64,000 bases of DNA, taken from contig DAOTWG010000010.1 in the NCBI GenBank assembly GCA_034436015.1, forward strand, positions 173,828-237,827, read 5' to 3'. Both the position numbers and the translations under genes were made by a program. Under the pieces are notes generated by a model, which was not told the origin of the DNA, did no database searches, and saw only the letters and a program-made list of their open reading frames with translations. Source of the DNA: DAOTVX01 sp034436015. Its GTDB lineage: Bacteria; Chloroflexota; Anaerolineae; Anaerolineales; Villigracilaceae. Position 1 is the first letter of the stretch. Each line of letters begins with the position of its first letter. Of the stretch, positions 32,628 to 41,470 are shown one piece after another.

Positions 32628-34931
32628 ATGGCAGATACACCAGGTTGGATCATTGCCGAAGCAGGTCAACCCGACGATCAAACAGCGATTCGTCTCGGGA
32701 ACCAATTCCTCACCGGCAACGGCTATCTGGGGTATCGCGGAACGCTGGAGGAATACACCAAAGCACAGCAGACAGCCGTTATCGTCGCCGGTCTGTACGA
32801 TCAGGTTGAAAAAAAATGGCGCGAGCCGGTTAACCTACCAAACGGCTGCTTCGTACAGGTGTACTATCAAGACGAACCACTCCACGCTCTTTATAGCAAA
32901 GTCCTCGAGCACACACAAACGCTCCATTTGCGCGAGGCCGTGCACGAGCGTCGCACGCGCTTCAAGACGAAAGACGGCGTACACATCCTCGTCCAGGCGC
33001 GACGTTTCGTCAGCCTGGCGCGCCTCCCTTTGATTTGTCTGGAATACACTGTGGTCGCGGATCGCGACTGCCTTCTCACCCTTTGCAGCGGCATTGACGG
33101 CGACGTTTGGGATTTGAATGGCCCACACCTGCGCCAGATTACAACCTCGGAAGACAAAGGAGTCCTGTCGCTTATTTCCTACACGCAAGAGAAGAATATC
33201 CCCATCGTCGTTTCGGAATGGCTGGGAATCAACACGGAGCAAAGCACAATCCAGCATTGCGAAAAGGCTATCTACCGCAAAGTGGAAATCGCCATTCACG
33301 CCCATAAACCACTTACCCTGTATAAATTCGTCTCCTGTTGCACCGGCCAGGATGACGACGATCCTCTGACCCGGAGCCGCCAGATCTGTTCACAAGCCGC
33401 CAAGACAGGATTCGACGGCCTGCTCCAAGAACATTGCGATCGCTGGGCCGAACGGTGGGCAAAGTGCGATATAAAGATCGAAGGCGATGCACAGGCGCAA
33501 CTGGCGTTGCGTTTCAGTCTCTACCACCTGCTCTCTATCGCACCCGCCCACACCAACCGCATTTCCATCCCGGCGCGCGGACTTTCCGGTCAAATGTACA
33601 AGGGCGCGATCTTCTGGGATACGGAAATTTTCATGTTGCCCTTCTTTACCTACAATTTCCCAGCTATCGCCCGCAATCTGCTTCAATATCGCTACTACAC
33701 CCTCGACGGCGCCCGCCGCAAGGCCCGCCAGTACGGTTACCGCGGCGCGTTCTACGCATGGGAAAGTCAGGAAAGCGGAGACGACGCATGTACTCTTTTC
33801 AACGTCAGCGACGTGCTCACCAATCGCCCCATCCGCACCTACTTCCGCGACAAACAAATCCACATCAGCGCGGATATTGTCTATGCCCTCTGGCAGTATT
33901 GGATGATTACCGGCGACGACTCGATTCTCCTCGACGGCGGAGCGGAAGTCGTCTTCGAATGCGCGCGCTTTTATCTCTCTGCCCTCTACTACCACCCGGA
34001 GAGGAACCGCTACGAGCTCCTCGATGTGACAGGGCCAGATGAATATCATGAACGCGTGCACAATAACGTGTACACAAACCGCATGGTTGCTCACACGTTC
34101 GCCGTCTGCCAGCATGTCGCCGACTACTTGAAAGCCTGCTATCCCGAGCGTTTCCGCGCTCTCATACGGACGTTAGATTTCGAGAGCGACCTGTCCTGCC
34201 TTCGGCGCTGCGCGCCGTCTATATATGTTGCCTCGCCCGATCCCCAAACGCGTCTCATCCAGCAATTCGACGGTTACTTCGCCCTGGAAGACGCTCCATT
34301 GACAGAAGTCCTGGCGCGCAAACTACACCCCAACGAGTACCTCGGCGGCGGCAACGGCATCGCTACCACCACCCAAATTATCAAACAGGCAGATGTGGTT
34401 CTGATGTTGTGCCTTTTTCCCAACGACTGTGCCATCGAAACCAAAGCCGCTAATTGGGAATACTACGAACCCCGCACGGAACACGGCTCCAGTCTGAGCG
34501 CCTGCGCCTATGCCCTGATAGCCGCCCAAATCGGTCGCACAGAACAGGCCTATCATTATTTCCTGCAAACAGCAACCGTAGACCTGAAAAGCGAAGGGAA
34601 ACAATTCGTTGGCAACCTATATATTGGAGGAACACACCCGGCCGCAAATGGCGGAACGTGGTGGGCGTTGGTTGCCGGGTTCTGCGGTATCTCCTGCATA
34701 AACGAAACGATTACCATTGCGCCCCATCTGCCGGCGCACTGGGAAACAGTCCGCCTGCCCCTTGCCGCCCATGGATGGCGACTCCAGCTGACCATTACCC
34801 GGCAGGATATTTCCATTGAAATCCGCGAGGCATCCTCGCAAACGTTGCGTGTTTGTATCGCCGGCGCCGCATATTCTCTTCCCCCGCAAGGGCAATTGAC
34901 CATCCCTCTTCCCCAGGAATGTCTGCGATGA
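32628..34931 (+). CDS. GH65-family disaccharide phosphorylase, second copy
   Basis: The 767-residue cytosolic enzyme shares the GH65 architecture. The start at MADTPGW is set by GGGAG 5 bases upstream and the conserved NQFLTGNGYLGYRGTLEE block near residue 25. The catalytic acid is Glu472 in TGPDEYHERVHNNVYTN; IIKQADVVL and EHGSSLSA form the phosphate site. It is about as similar to typical kojibiose/nigerose/maltose phosphorylases as to its neighbour, not a recent duplicate. It lies 14 bases after the first GH65 gene and overlaps pgmB by ATGA, so product beta-glucose-1-phosphate would go straight to the mutase. Confidence 0.9.
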   Translation: MADTPGWIIAEAGQPDDQTAIRLGNQFLTGNGYLGYRGTLEEYTKAQQTAVIVAGLYDQVEKKWREPVNLPNGCFVQVYYQDEPLHALYSKVLEHTQTLHLREAVHERRTRFKTKDGVHILVQARRFVSLARLPLICLEYTVVADRDCLLTLCSGIDGDVWDLNGPHLRQITTSEDKGVLSLISYTQEKNIPIVVSEWLGINTEQSTIQHCEKAIYRKVEIAIHAHKPLTLYKFVSCCTGQDDDDPLTRSRQICSQAAKTGFDGLLQEHCDRWAERWAKCDIKIEGDAQAQLALRFSLYHLLSIAPAHTNRISIPARGLSGQMYKGAIFWDTEIFMLPFFTYNFPAIARNLLQYRYYTLDGARRKARQYGYRGAFYAWESQESGDDACTLFNVSDVLTNRPIRTYFRDKQIHISADIVYALWQYWMITGDDSILLDGGAEVVFECARFYLSALYYHPERNRYELLDVTGPDEYHERVHNNVYTNRMVAHTFAVCQHVADYLKACYPERFRALIRTLDFESDLSCLRRCAPSIYVASPDPQTRLIQQFDGYFALEDAPLTEVLARKLHPNEYLGGGNGIATTTQIIKQADVVLMLCLFPNDCAIETKAANWEYYEPRTEHGSSLSACAYALIAAQIGRTEQAYHYFLQTATVDLKSEGKQFVGNLYIGGTHPAANGGTWWALVAGFCGISCINETITIAPHLPAHWETVRLPLAAHGWRLQLTITRQDISIEIREASSQTLRVCIAGAAYSLPPQGQLTIPLPQECLR

Positions 34932-35590
34932 TTCGCGTTATGCGCGCTGCCATTTTCGACTTGGATGGGGTTATCGTCAACACGGCCCGATACCACTACC
35001 TAGCCTGGAAGCGCTTAGCCCATGAGCTTGGCTTTGATTTTACGGAACAAGACAACGAGCGGTTGAAGGGAGTAAGCCGCGCGCGCTCCCTTGAAATTCT
35101 CCTGGAAATCGGCGGGTTGTCTTTCGATGAGGCAAGCAAACAAGCCTTGGCAGCCAAAAAGAATGCCTGGTATGTAGAATACATTCGCCGCATGGATGCC
35201 TCGGAAATCTTGCCAGGCGCAGCAGAATATCTTTCCTTGCTCCATGAACGCCGCATCAAGATCGCCCTAGGTTCCGCCAGCCAGAACGCGTCGCTGATTC
35301 TAGAACGCCTGGGATTGACGCCGTTGTTCGACGCCGTCGTGGACGGTCGTCTTGTCCGGCGCGCCAAACCGGATCCCGAAGTATTCCTGCGTGCCGCCGA
35401 GGCATTGGGAATCCCACCTGTCGACTGCGTGGTCTTCGAGGATGCAGAGGCAGGGATTGAGGCAGCCCGCCGCGCCGGCATGGGGTGTGTGGGAGTCGGC
35501 GATCCGCTCGTGCTAAAAAACGCCGATGTTATCATCCGGGGGTTAGACCAACTTGTCGTGTTAGCCGGCGATAAAATGCCCTTGTCCTAA
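34928..35590 (+). CDS. pgmB: Beta-phosphoglucomutase
   Basis: A 220-residue HAD-superfamily enzyme that turns beta-glucose-1-phosphate into glucose-6-phosphate. HAD motifs are visible: nucleophile AIFDLDGVIVNTA near residue 10, motif II GSASQNA, motif III Lys in RRAKPDPEVF, and motif IV FEDAEAGIEAA. A helical cap follows the first motif (TEQDNERLKGVSR), typical of PgmB. The ATG at 34928 overlaps the GH65 stop. GH65 phosphorylases give the beta anomer, which only this type of mutase uses, so the pairing is a strong functional link. It is the last gene of the lacI operon. Confidence 0.95.
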   Translation: MIRVMRAAIFDLDGVIVNTARYHYLAWKRLAHELGFDFTEQDNERLKGVSRARSLEILLEIGGLSFDEASKQALAAKKNAWYVEYIRRMDASEILPGAAEYLSLLHERRIKIALGSASQNASLILERLGLTPLFDAVVDGRLVRRAKPDPEVFLRAAEALGIPPVDCVVFEDAEAGIEAARRAGMGCVGVGDPLVLKNADVIIRGLDQLVVLAGDKMPLS

Positions 35591-35686
35591 GAATACCCCG
35601 CGCCTCGTTCAAACACACCGGCCGCTTTTCTCGTCAGCAAGAATAACTATTCAGCCTGACGATCGTTTCCGGTCGTTCGCAACGCC

Positions 35687-35695
35687 TGATATAAT
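35687..35695 (+). promoter_or_regulatory. Extended -10 promoter of the phosphohexomutase gene
   Basis: TGATATAAT is an extended -10 (TGn-TATAAT) 37 bases before the ATG at 35733. The -35 region (TTCCGG) is poor, as is usual for extended -10 promoters. Confidence 0.6.
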
Positions 35696-35732
35696 TCCCT
35701 TGTTCTACCATCTCGAACCGTGGAGATTGGGC

Positions 35733-37157
35733 ATGGCTTCTAAAATCGTCTTTGGCACCGATGGCTGGCGAGGAACGATCGCCGAAGATTATACCTTCGA
35801 TAATGTACGCCGCTGCGCGCAAGGGTTCGCGAGGTACTTGCTCGAACAGGGTAAAAAAGGCGAGTGGGTGATCGTCGGTCATGACAAACGCTTCGCTTCG
35901 GAGCACTTTGCCGCCGCAGCGGCAGAAGTCCTGGCCGGCAACGGTTTTCACGTCTATCTAACCGACGGCGCCGCTCCGACGCCGGTCATTTCATTCTCGG
36001 TTACCGCCAAGAAGGCCTGCGGCGCGGTTAACATCACGGCCTCGCATAACCCGGCAAGCGACAACGGCTTCAAGGTACGCAACGAATTCGGCGGCGCCAT
36101 TGACCCGCAAGGATTGAAACAAATTGAATCGCTCATCCCCGATGAACCGCAAGCGATCAAGCGCGTACCGTATGCCGAGGCAGAAGCTAGCGGTCGCATC
36201 GTGCGCTTCGACCCCGCGCCGGCTTACCTGCAACACATCGAAACCTTGCTTGACCTGCAACCTATCAAGGAGGCCGGGCTGACAGTGATCGTGGATTGTA
36301 TGTGGGGCAACGGCGCCGGTTATTTTCCCCGCCTTTTGGCAGGAGGTCAGACGCGTGTCATCGAAATCCACAACGAACGCAATCCCATCTTCCCCGAAAT
36401 GCTGCGTCCGGAACCGATCCCGCCCAATGTGGACGCAGGTCTGCGCGCCGTGCGCAAGGAAAACGCGGATATTCTCCTGATCACCGACGGCGACGCCGAC
36501 CGCTGCGGTGTGGGCGATGAAAACGGCGAGTTCGTCAACCAATTGCGCGTCTATGGCCTGCTTGCCTACTACCTGCTCGAAGTGCGTGGCCTGCGCGGCC
36601 CCGTTGTTAAGACCATTTCCACCACGACCATGCTCAACAAACTTGGCAAAATCTACAATGTGCCAGTGTATGAGACCGGCGTAGGCTTCAAGTACGTTGC
36701 ACCCAAGATGCTGGAAACCGACGCGCTCATCGGCGGTGAGGAAAGCGGCGGGTACGCCTTTCGCGGCCATGTACCTGAACGCGATGGAATCCTGGCTGGC
36801 CTGTACCTGCTCGATTTCATGGTACGCACCGGACGCACACCAACGCAGTTACTCGATCTCCTCTTCGAGAAAGTCGGCGGCCCTCACTACTACGGCCGCG
36901 TGGATCGCGCCTTTCGCGGCGATCGCGCCGAGCACGAAGCACACATCCTTTCCGCCCACCCCCAAACTATCGGCGGCCTAAAAGTGACCGAATTGGTGAC
37001 CCTGGATGGCTACCTCTTCCGTCTAGAAGACGGCGGCTGGATGCTCATCCGCTTCTCCGGCACCGAGCCAATCCTGCGCATCTACTGCGAAACCATGCAT
37101 AGGGAACGCATCCAGGCCATTTTGCAGGATGGCTTGCGAATTGCCGGCTTATCATGA
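35733..37157 (+). CDS. Phosphoglucomutase/phosphomannomutase
   Basis: The 474-residue enzyme is a full-length alpha-D-phosphohexomutase. The phosphoserine loop is ITASHNPASDNGFK (near residue 100), the metal loop DGDADRCG (~245), the sugar loop GGEESGGY (~335) and the phosphate-binding RFSGTEPILRIY near the C-terminus. GGAG lies 7 bases before the ATG at 35733. It interconverts hexose-1- and hexose-6-phosphates for glycogen or cell-wall sugars; whether it prefers glucose or mannose cannot be told. It has its own promoter and is not part of the GH65 operon, though it joins the same glucose-6-phosphate pool. Confidence 0.92.
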   Translation: MASKIVFGTDGWRGTIAEDYTFDNVRRCAQGFARYLLEQGKKGEWVIVGHDKRFASEHFAAAAAEVLAGNGFHVYLTDGAAPTPVISFSVTAKKACGAVNITASHNPASDNGFKVRNEFGGAIDPQGLKQIESLIPDEPQAIKRVPYAEAEASGRIVRFDPAPAYLQHIETLLDLQPIKEAGLTVIVDCMWGNGAGYFPRLLAGGQTRVIEIHNERNPIFPEMLRPEPIPPNVDAGLRAVRKENADILLITDGDADRCGVGDENGEFVNQLRVYGLLAYYLLEVRGLRGPVVKTISTTTMLNKLGKIYNVPVYETGVGFKYVAPKMLETDALIGGEESGGYAFRGHVPERDGILAGLYLLDFMVRTGRTPTQLLDLLFEKVGGPHYYGRVDRAFRGDRAEHEAHILSAHPQTIGGLKVTELVTLDGYLFRLEDGGWMLIRFSGTEPILRIYCETMHRERIQAILQDGLRIAGLS

Positions 37158-37223
37158 ATCCGGACACACAAGCGTTCACATTACCGTCTCTTTTCCTGCC
37201 GGCGGGGGAGAGGCTCTTGGCCC

Positions 37224-38066
37224 ATGCTGATTGACAGTCACTGCCATCTAGATTCGGAAGAGTTTGACGCCGACCGCGCCGAAGTCCTCGCCCGCGCCCG
37301 CGCCGCCAGAGTGAGTCGAATCCTGATTCCCGGCGTAAACCTTGCTTCGAGTCGCCAAGCCGTGACGCTGGCCGCCGGCGAGGAAGCGATCTATGCAGCC
37401 GTCGGCATCCACCCGAACGAGGCCCTCGATGTGCAGAAAACAGACTGGGAGGCCCTCGAATCCCTGGCGCGCCGGCCAAAGGTGGTCGCCATCGGTGAAA
37501 TCGGGCTGGATTACGCATGGAACGCTGTACCGCCGGCCATTCAGAAAGAGGCGCTGTGGCGACAGCTCCATCTCGCCGCCCAAGTTGGCCTGCCGGTGAT
37601 TCTCCATATGCGCGAGGCGCGTTCGAGTCAACAGGCGTCATGCGCCAACGATTTGCTCGACATCGTGCGACGTTGGACGGACGAACTACAACAACGCGTG
37701 GCTCTGCATGCAAACGAGCGACTCGCTCACCTGGCGCAGTACCCAGGCGTGTTCCATGCTTTCTCTGGATCGCTGGAGGTCGCGCAGGCAGTTATCGAAC
37801 TCGGCTTCTTCATCGGCGTCGGCGGCCCAGTAACGTTCAAGAACGCCCGTACACGTCAGGAGATCACCGCTGCCCTGCCGCTCGAACGTCTGCTTCTAGA
37901 AACAGACGCTCCCGTCCTCGCGCCGCAACCGCACCGCGGGCAGCGTAACGAGCCTGCCTATTTGCCCTATATTGCTGATAAAATTGCTCTACTTCATCGC
38001 CGTTCGATTGCAGAAATCGCCGCCATTACCACAGAAAACGCCCGGCGGCTGTTCGCTCTGGAGTGA
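37224..38066 (+). CDS. tatD: TatD-family metal-dependent hydrolase/DNase
   Basis: This 280-residue TIM-barrel protein carries the family's metal ligands: the N-terminal DSHCHLD, Glu in AIGEIGLDY, HMREA, FHAFSGS and LLLETDAPVLAPQPHRGQRNEP. TatD proteins are 3'-5' exonucleases or D-aminoacyl-type hydrolases in DNA repair. It follows the phosphohexomutase after 66 bases and its stop overlaps the GTG start of the prenyl synthase gene. The region around residues 135-150 (SSQQASCANDLLDIVRRWTD) looks slightly expanded relative to the common family form. Confidence 0.93.
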   Translation: MLIDSHCHLDSEEFDADRAEVLARARAARVSRILIPGVNLASSRQAVTLAAGEEAIYAAVGIHPNEALDVQKTDWEALESLARRPKVVAIGEIGLDYAWNAVPPAIQKEALWRQLHLAAQVGLPVILHMREARSSQQASCANDLLDIVRRWTDELQQRVALHANERLAHLAQYPGVFHAFSGSLEVAQAVIELGFFIGVGGPVTFKNARTRQEITAALPLERLLLETDAPVLAPQPHRGQRNEPAYLPYIADKIALLHRRSIAEIAAITTENARRLFALE

Positions 38067-39040
38067 TATCTTTGGATAACCTTTCGTTTCTGGAACCCAT
38101 CAAAGAGCAATTGGCGCATGTCGAGGAACGTATGTACGCCCAGGCGCAGAAAGCCCACTCCGGCGTACAGGCGGCCCTCCAGCACCTGATGTCTGCCGGC
38201 GGCAAGCGAATCCGGCCTGCACTGGGATTGCTGGTCGGCAACCTTCTCGGCGGCAAAACCAAAGATTTAATTACGCTCGGCGCAGCAGTGGAACTGTTGC
38301 ACACCGCCACGCTCGTCCACGACGATTTAATTGACGGCGCCTTGCTGCGGCGCGGCATTCCCACCCTGAACGCTCGCTGGTCGCCAGCAGCCACCGTCCT
38401 GAGCGGCGACTTCCTCTTCGCACGCGCCGCCGAACTTGCCACCGAAAGCGGTCACATCCCGCTCATGCGCCTCTTCGCGGAAACATTGACCATTATCGTC
38501 AACGGCGAGCTAACCCAACTTTTCTCCGAACGCGGGGCGATTGACCGCCAAAACTACTACCGCCGCATCTACGCCAAAACCGCCGCATTGTTCGAGATGA
38601 CCAGCCACGCTGCCGCGATGCTCAGCAACGCTGACAGCCGCGTAACCGAATCCATGCGCGCCTTCGGCCACGACCTAGGAATGGCCTTCCAGATCGTTGA
38701 CGACATCCTCGATTTTAGCGGCGATCAACGCGCCCTAGGCAAACCGGTTGGCTCCGACCTGCTGCAAGGCATCGTCACCCTGCCGGCCATTTACTACGCA
38801 GAATCTCACCCCGACGATCCCAATGTGCTTTGTCTCACCGGCAACCATTTCTACAGCGAACACGAACGTATGGAACGGCTGGTAGAATCCATTCGTCGCA
38901 GCAACGCCATCCAGAACGCCTTTGGCGAAGCGCTCGCCTACACCGAGCAGGCTCTCTCCTACCTAGTACAATTGCCGCAAAGCCCCTATCGCGCCGCGCT
39001 CGAAAGCCTGGCGAAGTACATCATCCAAAGAAAACTCTAA
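38063..39040 (+). CDS. Polyprenyl diphosphate synthase
   Basis: The 325-residue trans-isoprenyl diphosphate synthase has both Asp-rich Mg sites: DDLID at residues 87-91 and DDILD at 213-217. GGKRIRPAL (~50), the RRG after the first motif and the Gln in FQIVDD complete the active site. It extends isoprenyl diphosphate chains for quinones or lipid carriers, consistent with the MenA-like gene elsewhere in the window. Chain length cannot be read safely. The GTG start overlaps the tatD stop (GTGA). About 276 bases follow before queA; they contain a TATAAT near 39110 and no gene I can support. Confidence 0.92.
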   Translation: MISLDNLSFLEPIKEQLAHVEERMYAQAQKAHSGVQAALQHLMSAGGKRIRPALGLLVGNLLGGKTKDLITLGAAVELLHTATLVHDDLIDGALLRRGIPTLNARWSPAATVLSGDFLFARAAELATESGHIPLMRLFAETLTIIVNGELTQLFSERGAIDRQNYYRRIYAKTAALFEMTSHAAAMLSNADSRVTESMRAFGHDLGMAFQIVDDILDFSGDQRALGKPVGSDLLQGIVTLPAIYYAESHPDDPNVLCLTGNHFYSEHERMERLVESIRRSNAIQNAFGEALAYTEQALSYLVQLPQSPYRAALESLAKYIIQRKL

Positions 39041-39316
39041 GCGTCTGTCTGGAGCATAACGCACTCCACGCTTCCATCGAAGGGATGGTTTCCTCGCGCT
39101 CCACTGCCACTATAATATTTTCCAGCGAACGCTGTCATGCCTATTCGCCATTTGCTCGCTTCCCGGCACGCCAACCCTGAAACTGCCTCGAACTTTGTCG
39201 TTTGGCAGGAAAGACCGCCGCGCTCTCCCGAAACATGCGCGTAAAAGAGACGATAGCACTCCTGAAAGCACTAAGCGGCAATAACCTTGCCAATCCATGC
39301 TAAAATATCCCCTCGC

Positions 39317-40372
39317 ATGAAAACCTCGGACTTCGATTACTACCTTCCGCCCGAATTCATTGCCCAGACGCCGTGTGAGCCGCGCGACGCCGCACGCTTG
39401 ATGGTGCTGCACCGCGCGAGCGGACGAATTGAACACCGCATCTTTCGCGAGATTGGTGACTATTTGCAGCCTGGCGACCTGTTGGCGCTCAACCAAACAC
39501 GCGTGTTGCCCGCGCGCCTGCTTGCGCGAAAGCCCAGCGGAGGGCGCGTAGAGATCCTGCTCCTGCGCCGGCGCGACGCCCTGACCTGGGAAACACTCGT
39601 CGGCGGAAAACATATCCGCCCAGGAGTTTCGCTGCGCTTGGAATTCAACGAGGAGAACCGCGATCGGGAAACGGCAATCCGCGCAGACGTGCTCGACACC
39701 CTCAACGGCGCGGAACGCTTAATCCGTTTCTCGCAACCTATCGAACCACACTTGCCGCGTCTGGGACATATTCCCCTGCCACCATACATCCACCAACCTC
39801 TGCATGACCCAGAACGCTACCAAACCGTATATGCCACCGACCCCGGCTCCGCTGCCGCGCCAACAGCCGGCTTACATTTCACGCCGCACCTGCTGGATGC
39901 ATTGCAAGCCAAGGGCGTACGAATAGCCTACCTCACACTGCACATCGGGCTGGACACCTTTGCTCCGATCACCACCCAAAATCCGGCGGAGCACAAGATA
40001 CACACCGAGTGGTGCTGCCTGCCCGAGGAGACTGCCCACGCCATCAATCAGGCGCGTTCAGAAGGTAAGCGTATCATTGCCGTTGGCACCACTTCCGTTC
40101 GCACATTAGAGAGCGCAGCCTTGCACGCGCAATCCAGTGGACAAGGTTTTCCCATCCTCCCATACACTGGCGATACCAACCTCTATATTCTTCCAGGGTA
40201 TCGGTTCCAAATTGTGGATGCCATGATTACCAACTTCCACCTGCCACGTTCCACACTGCTTATGCTGGTCAGCGCGTTCGCCGGCCGCGAAACGATCCTA
40301 AATGCCTATCGCGTTGCTGTGCAAGAAGGATACCGCTTCTACTCCCTCGGCGACGCCATGTTCATTTGCTAA
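39317..40372 (+). CDS. queA: S-adenosylmethionine:tRNA ribosyltransferase-isomerase
   Basis: This 351-residue enzyme makes epoxyqueuosine on tRNA from preQ1. The start at MKTSDFDYYLPPEFIAQTP is the conserved family N-terminus; upstream codons to 39287 are not conserved. Other family blocks are GDLLALNQTRVLPARL, GSAAAPTAGLHFT and ITNFHLPRSTLLMLVSAF. TAAAAT lies 10 bases before the ATG with no Shine-Dalgarno sequence, so the transcript may be nearly leaderless. It is followed after 30 bases by the dehydrogenase gene. Confidence 0.96.
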   Translation: MKTSDFDYYLPPEFIAQTPCEPRDAARLMVLHRASGRIEHRIFREIGDYLQPGDLLALNQTRVLPARLLARKPSGGRVEILLLRRRDALTWETLVGGKHIRPGVSLRLEFNEENRDRETAIRADVLDTLNGAERLIRFSQPIEPHLPRLGHIPLPPYIHQPLHDPERYQTVYATDPGSAAAPTAGLHFTPHLLDALQAKGVRIAYLTLHIGLDTFAPITTQNPAEHKIHTEWCCLPEETAHAINQARSEGKRIIAVGTTSVRTLESAALHAQSSGQGFPILPYTGDTNLYILPGYRFQIVDAMITNFHLPRSTLLMLVSAFAGRETILNAYRVAVQEGYRFYSLGDAMFIC

Positions 40373-40402
40373 CAAAATCTTGGATTTTTACGCGGACAAC
40401 TT

Positions 40403-41419
40403 ATGGAGTCGAAAACAATCTGTCTTCTCCCTGGCGATGGCATCGGTCAGGAAGTCATCCCGGCCGCGGTAGAGGCCTTGCAGGCCTTGCATCTCAATCT
40501 GATGTTCGTAGAAAGCGAGGCTGGCTTTGCCTGCTTCCAACGCCGCGGCGAAGCACTGCCAGAAGAGACCTTGGCCCTGGCGCGTCAGGCCGACGCCGTC
40601 CTCTTCGGCGCGACCTCCTCACCCTCCACGCCGACGCCAGGCTACCGAAGCCCTATCCTAGCACTACGCCACGAGCTCGACCTATACGCCAACCTGCGCC
40701 CCATCTTTTCTCTGCCAGGGGAATTCTCGCGAGCGGGCATTGACTTGCTCATTGTTCGCGAGAACACGGAGGACCTCTATAGCGGGCGCGAACGTCGCGA
40801 GAGAGATACGGCCATCGCCGAACGCGTCATTACCCGTCGCGGCAGCGAGCGCATCGTACGCGTGGCTTGCGAGCAGGCGCGCCGACGTGCAGCCGCGCGC
40901 GGCCGACCTGCAACCGTAACGATCGTGCACAAAGCCAACGTGCTGAAAGTCAGCGACGGCCTATTCCGCGAATGCGCCTTACAAGTTGCCGCCGAGTACC
41001 CTGACATTACTTTCAACGAACTCCTGGTAGACGCGGCGGCGATGAAATTGGTCAGATCGCCGCAATCGTTCGACGTGATCGTGACAACCAACCTATTCGG
41101 CGATATCCTCTCCGACGAGGCCAGCGCGCTAGTAGGCGGTCTGGGAGTCGCTCCAGCCGCGAACGTCGGCGTGGGCACGCCGGTTTTCGAGCCGGTGCAT
41201 GGTTCTGCGCCGGATATCGCCGGTCGGGGTATTGCCAACCCCATCGGCGCGATGCTCTCCGCCGTCCTCATGTTGGAGATGCTAGGCGAACCCGAGGCCG
41301 GGAATCGCCTGCGGCAAGCAGTTCTCGCCACGCTCGAAGACGGTATCCGCACACCCGATCTGGGTGGTTCGGCTACAACAGCAGAATTCACACGGCAAGT
41401 CTGCGCGCGCTTGCAGTAA
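40403..41419 (+). CDS. Homoisocitrate/isocitrate-type beta-decarboxylating dehydrogenase (lysine AAA pathway)
   Basis: The 338-residue NAD(P)-linked beta-decarboxylating dehydrogenase contains LLPGDGIGQEV, DLYANLRP, LIVRENTEDLYSG, VHKANVLKVSDGLF, NLFGDILSDEAS and EPVHGSAPDIAG. The substrate loop region (TPGYRSPILALRHELDLYANLRP) and overall sequence resemble Thermus homoisocitrate dehydrogenase more than IPMDH or the long isocitrate enzymes. It is followed by a LysK-like gene, which supports lysine synthesis by the LysW/alpha-aminoadipate route. Isopropylmalate dehydrogenase is the main alternative. Confidence 0.8.
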   Translation: MESKTICLLPGDGIGQEVIPAAVEALQALHLNLMFVESEAGFACFQRRGEALPEETLALARQADAVLFGATSSPSTPTPGYRSPILALRHELDLYANLRPIFSLPGEFSRAGIDLLIVRENTEDLYSGRERRERDTAIAERVITRRGSERIVRVACEQARRRAAARGRPATVTIVHKANVLKVSDGLFRECALQVAAEYPDITFNELLVDAAAMKLVRSPQSFDVIVTTNLFGDILSDEASALVGGLGVAPAANVGVGTPVFEPVHGSAPDIAGRGIANPIGAMLSAVLMLEMLGEPEAGNRLRQAVLATLEDGIRTPDLGGSATTAEFTRQVCARLQ

Positions 41420-41470
41420 CCCACGGCGCAACACGAACGTATTTCCCGTCCCCCTATGGGAGAAATAACC

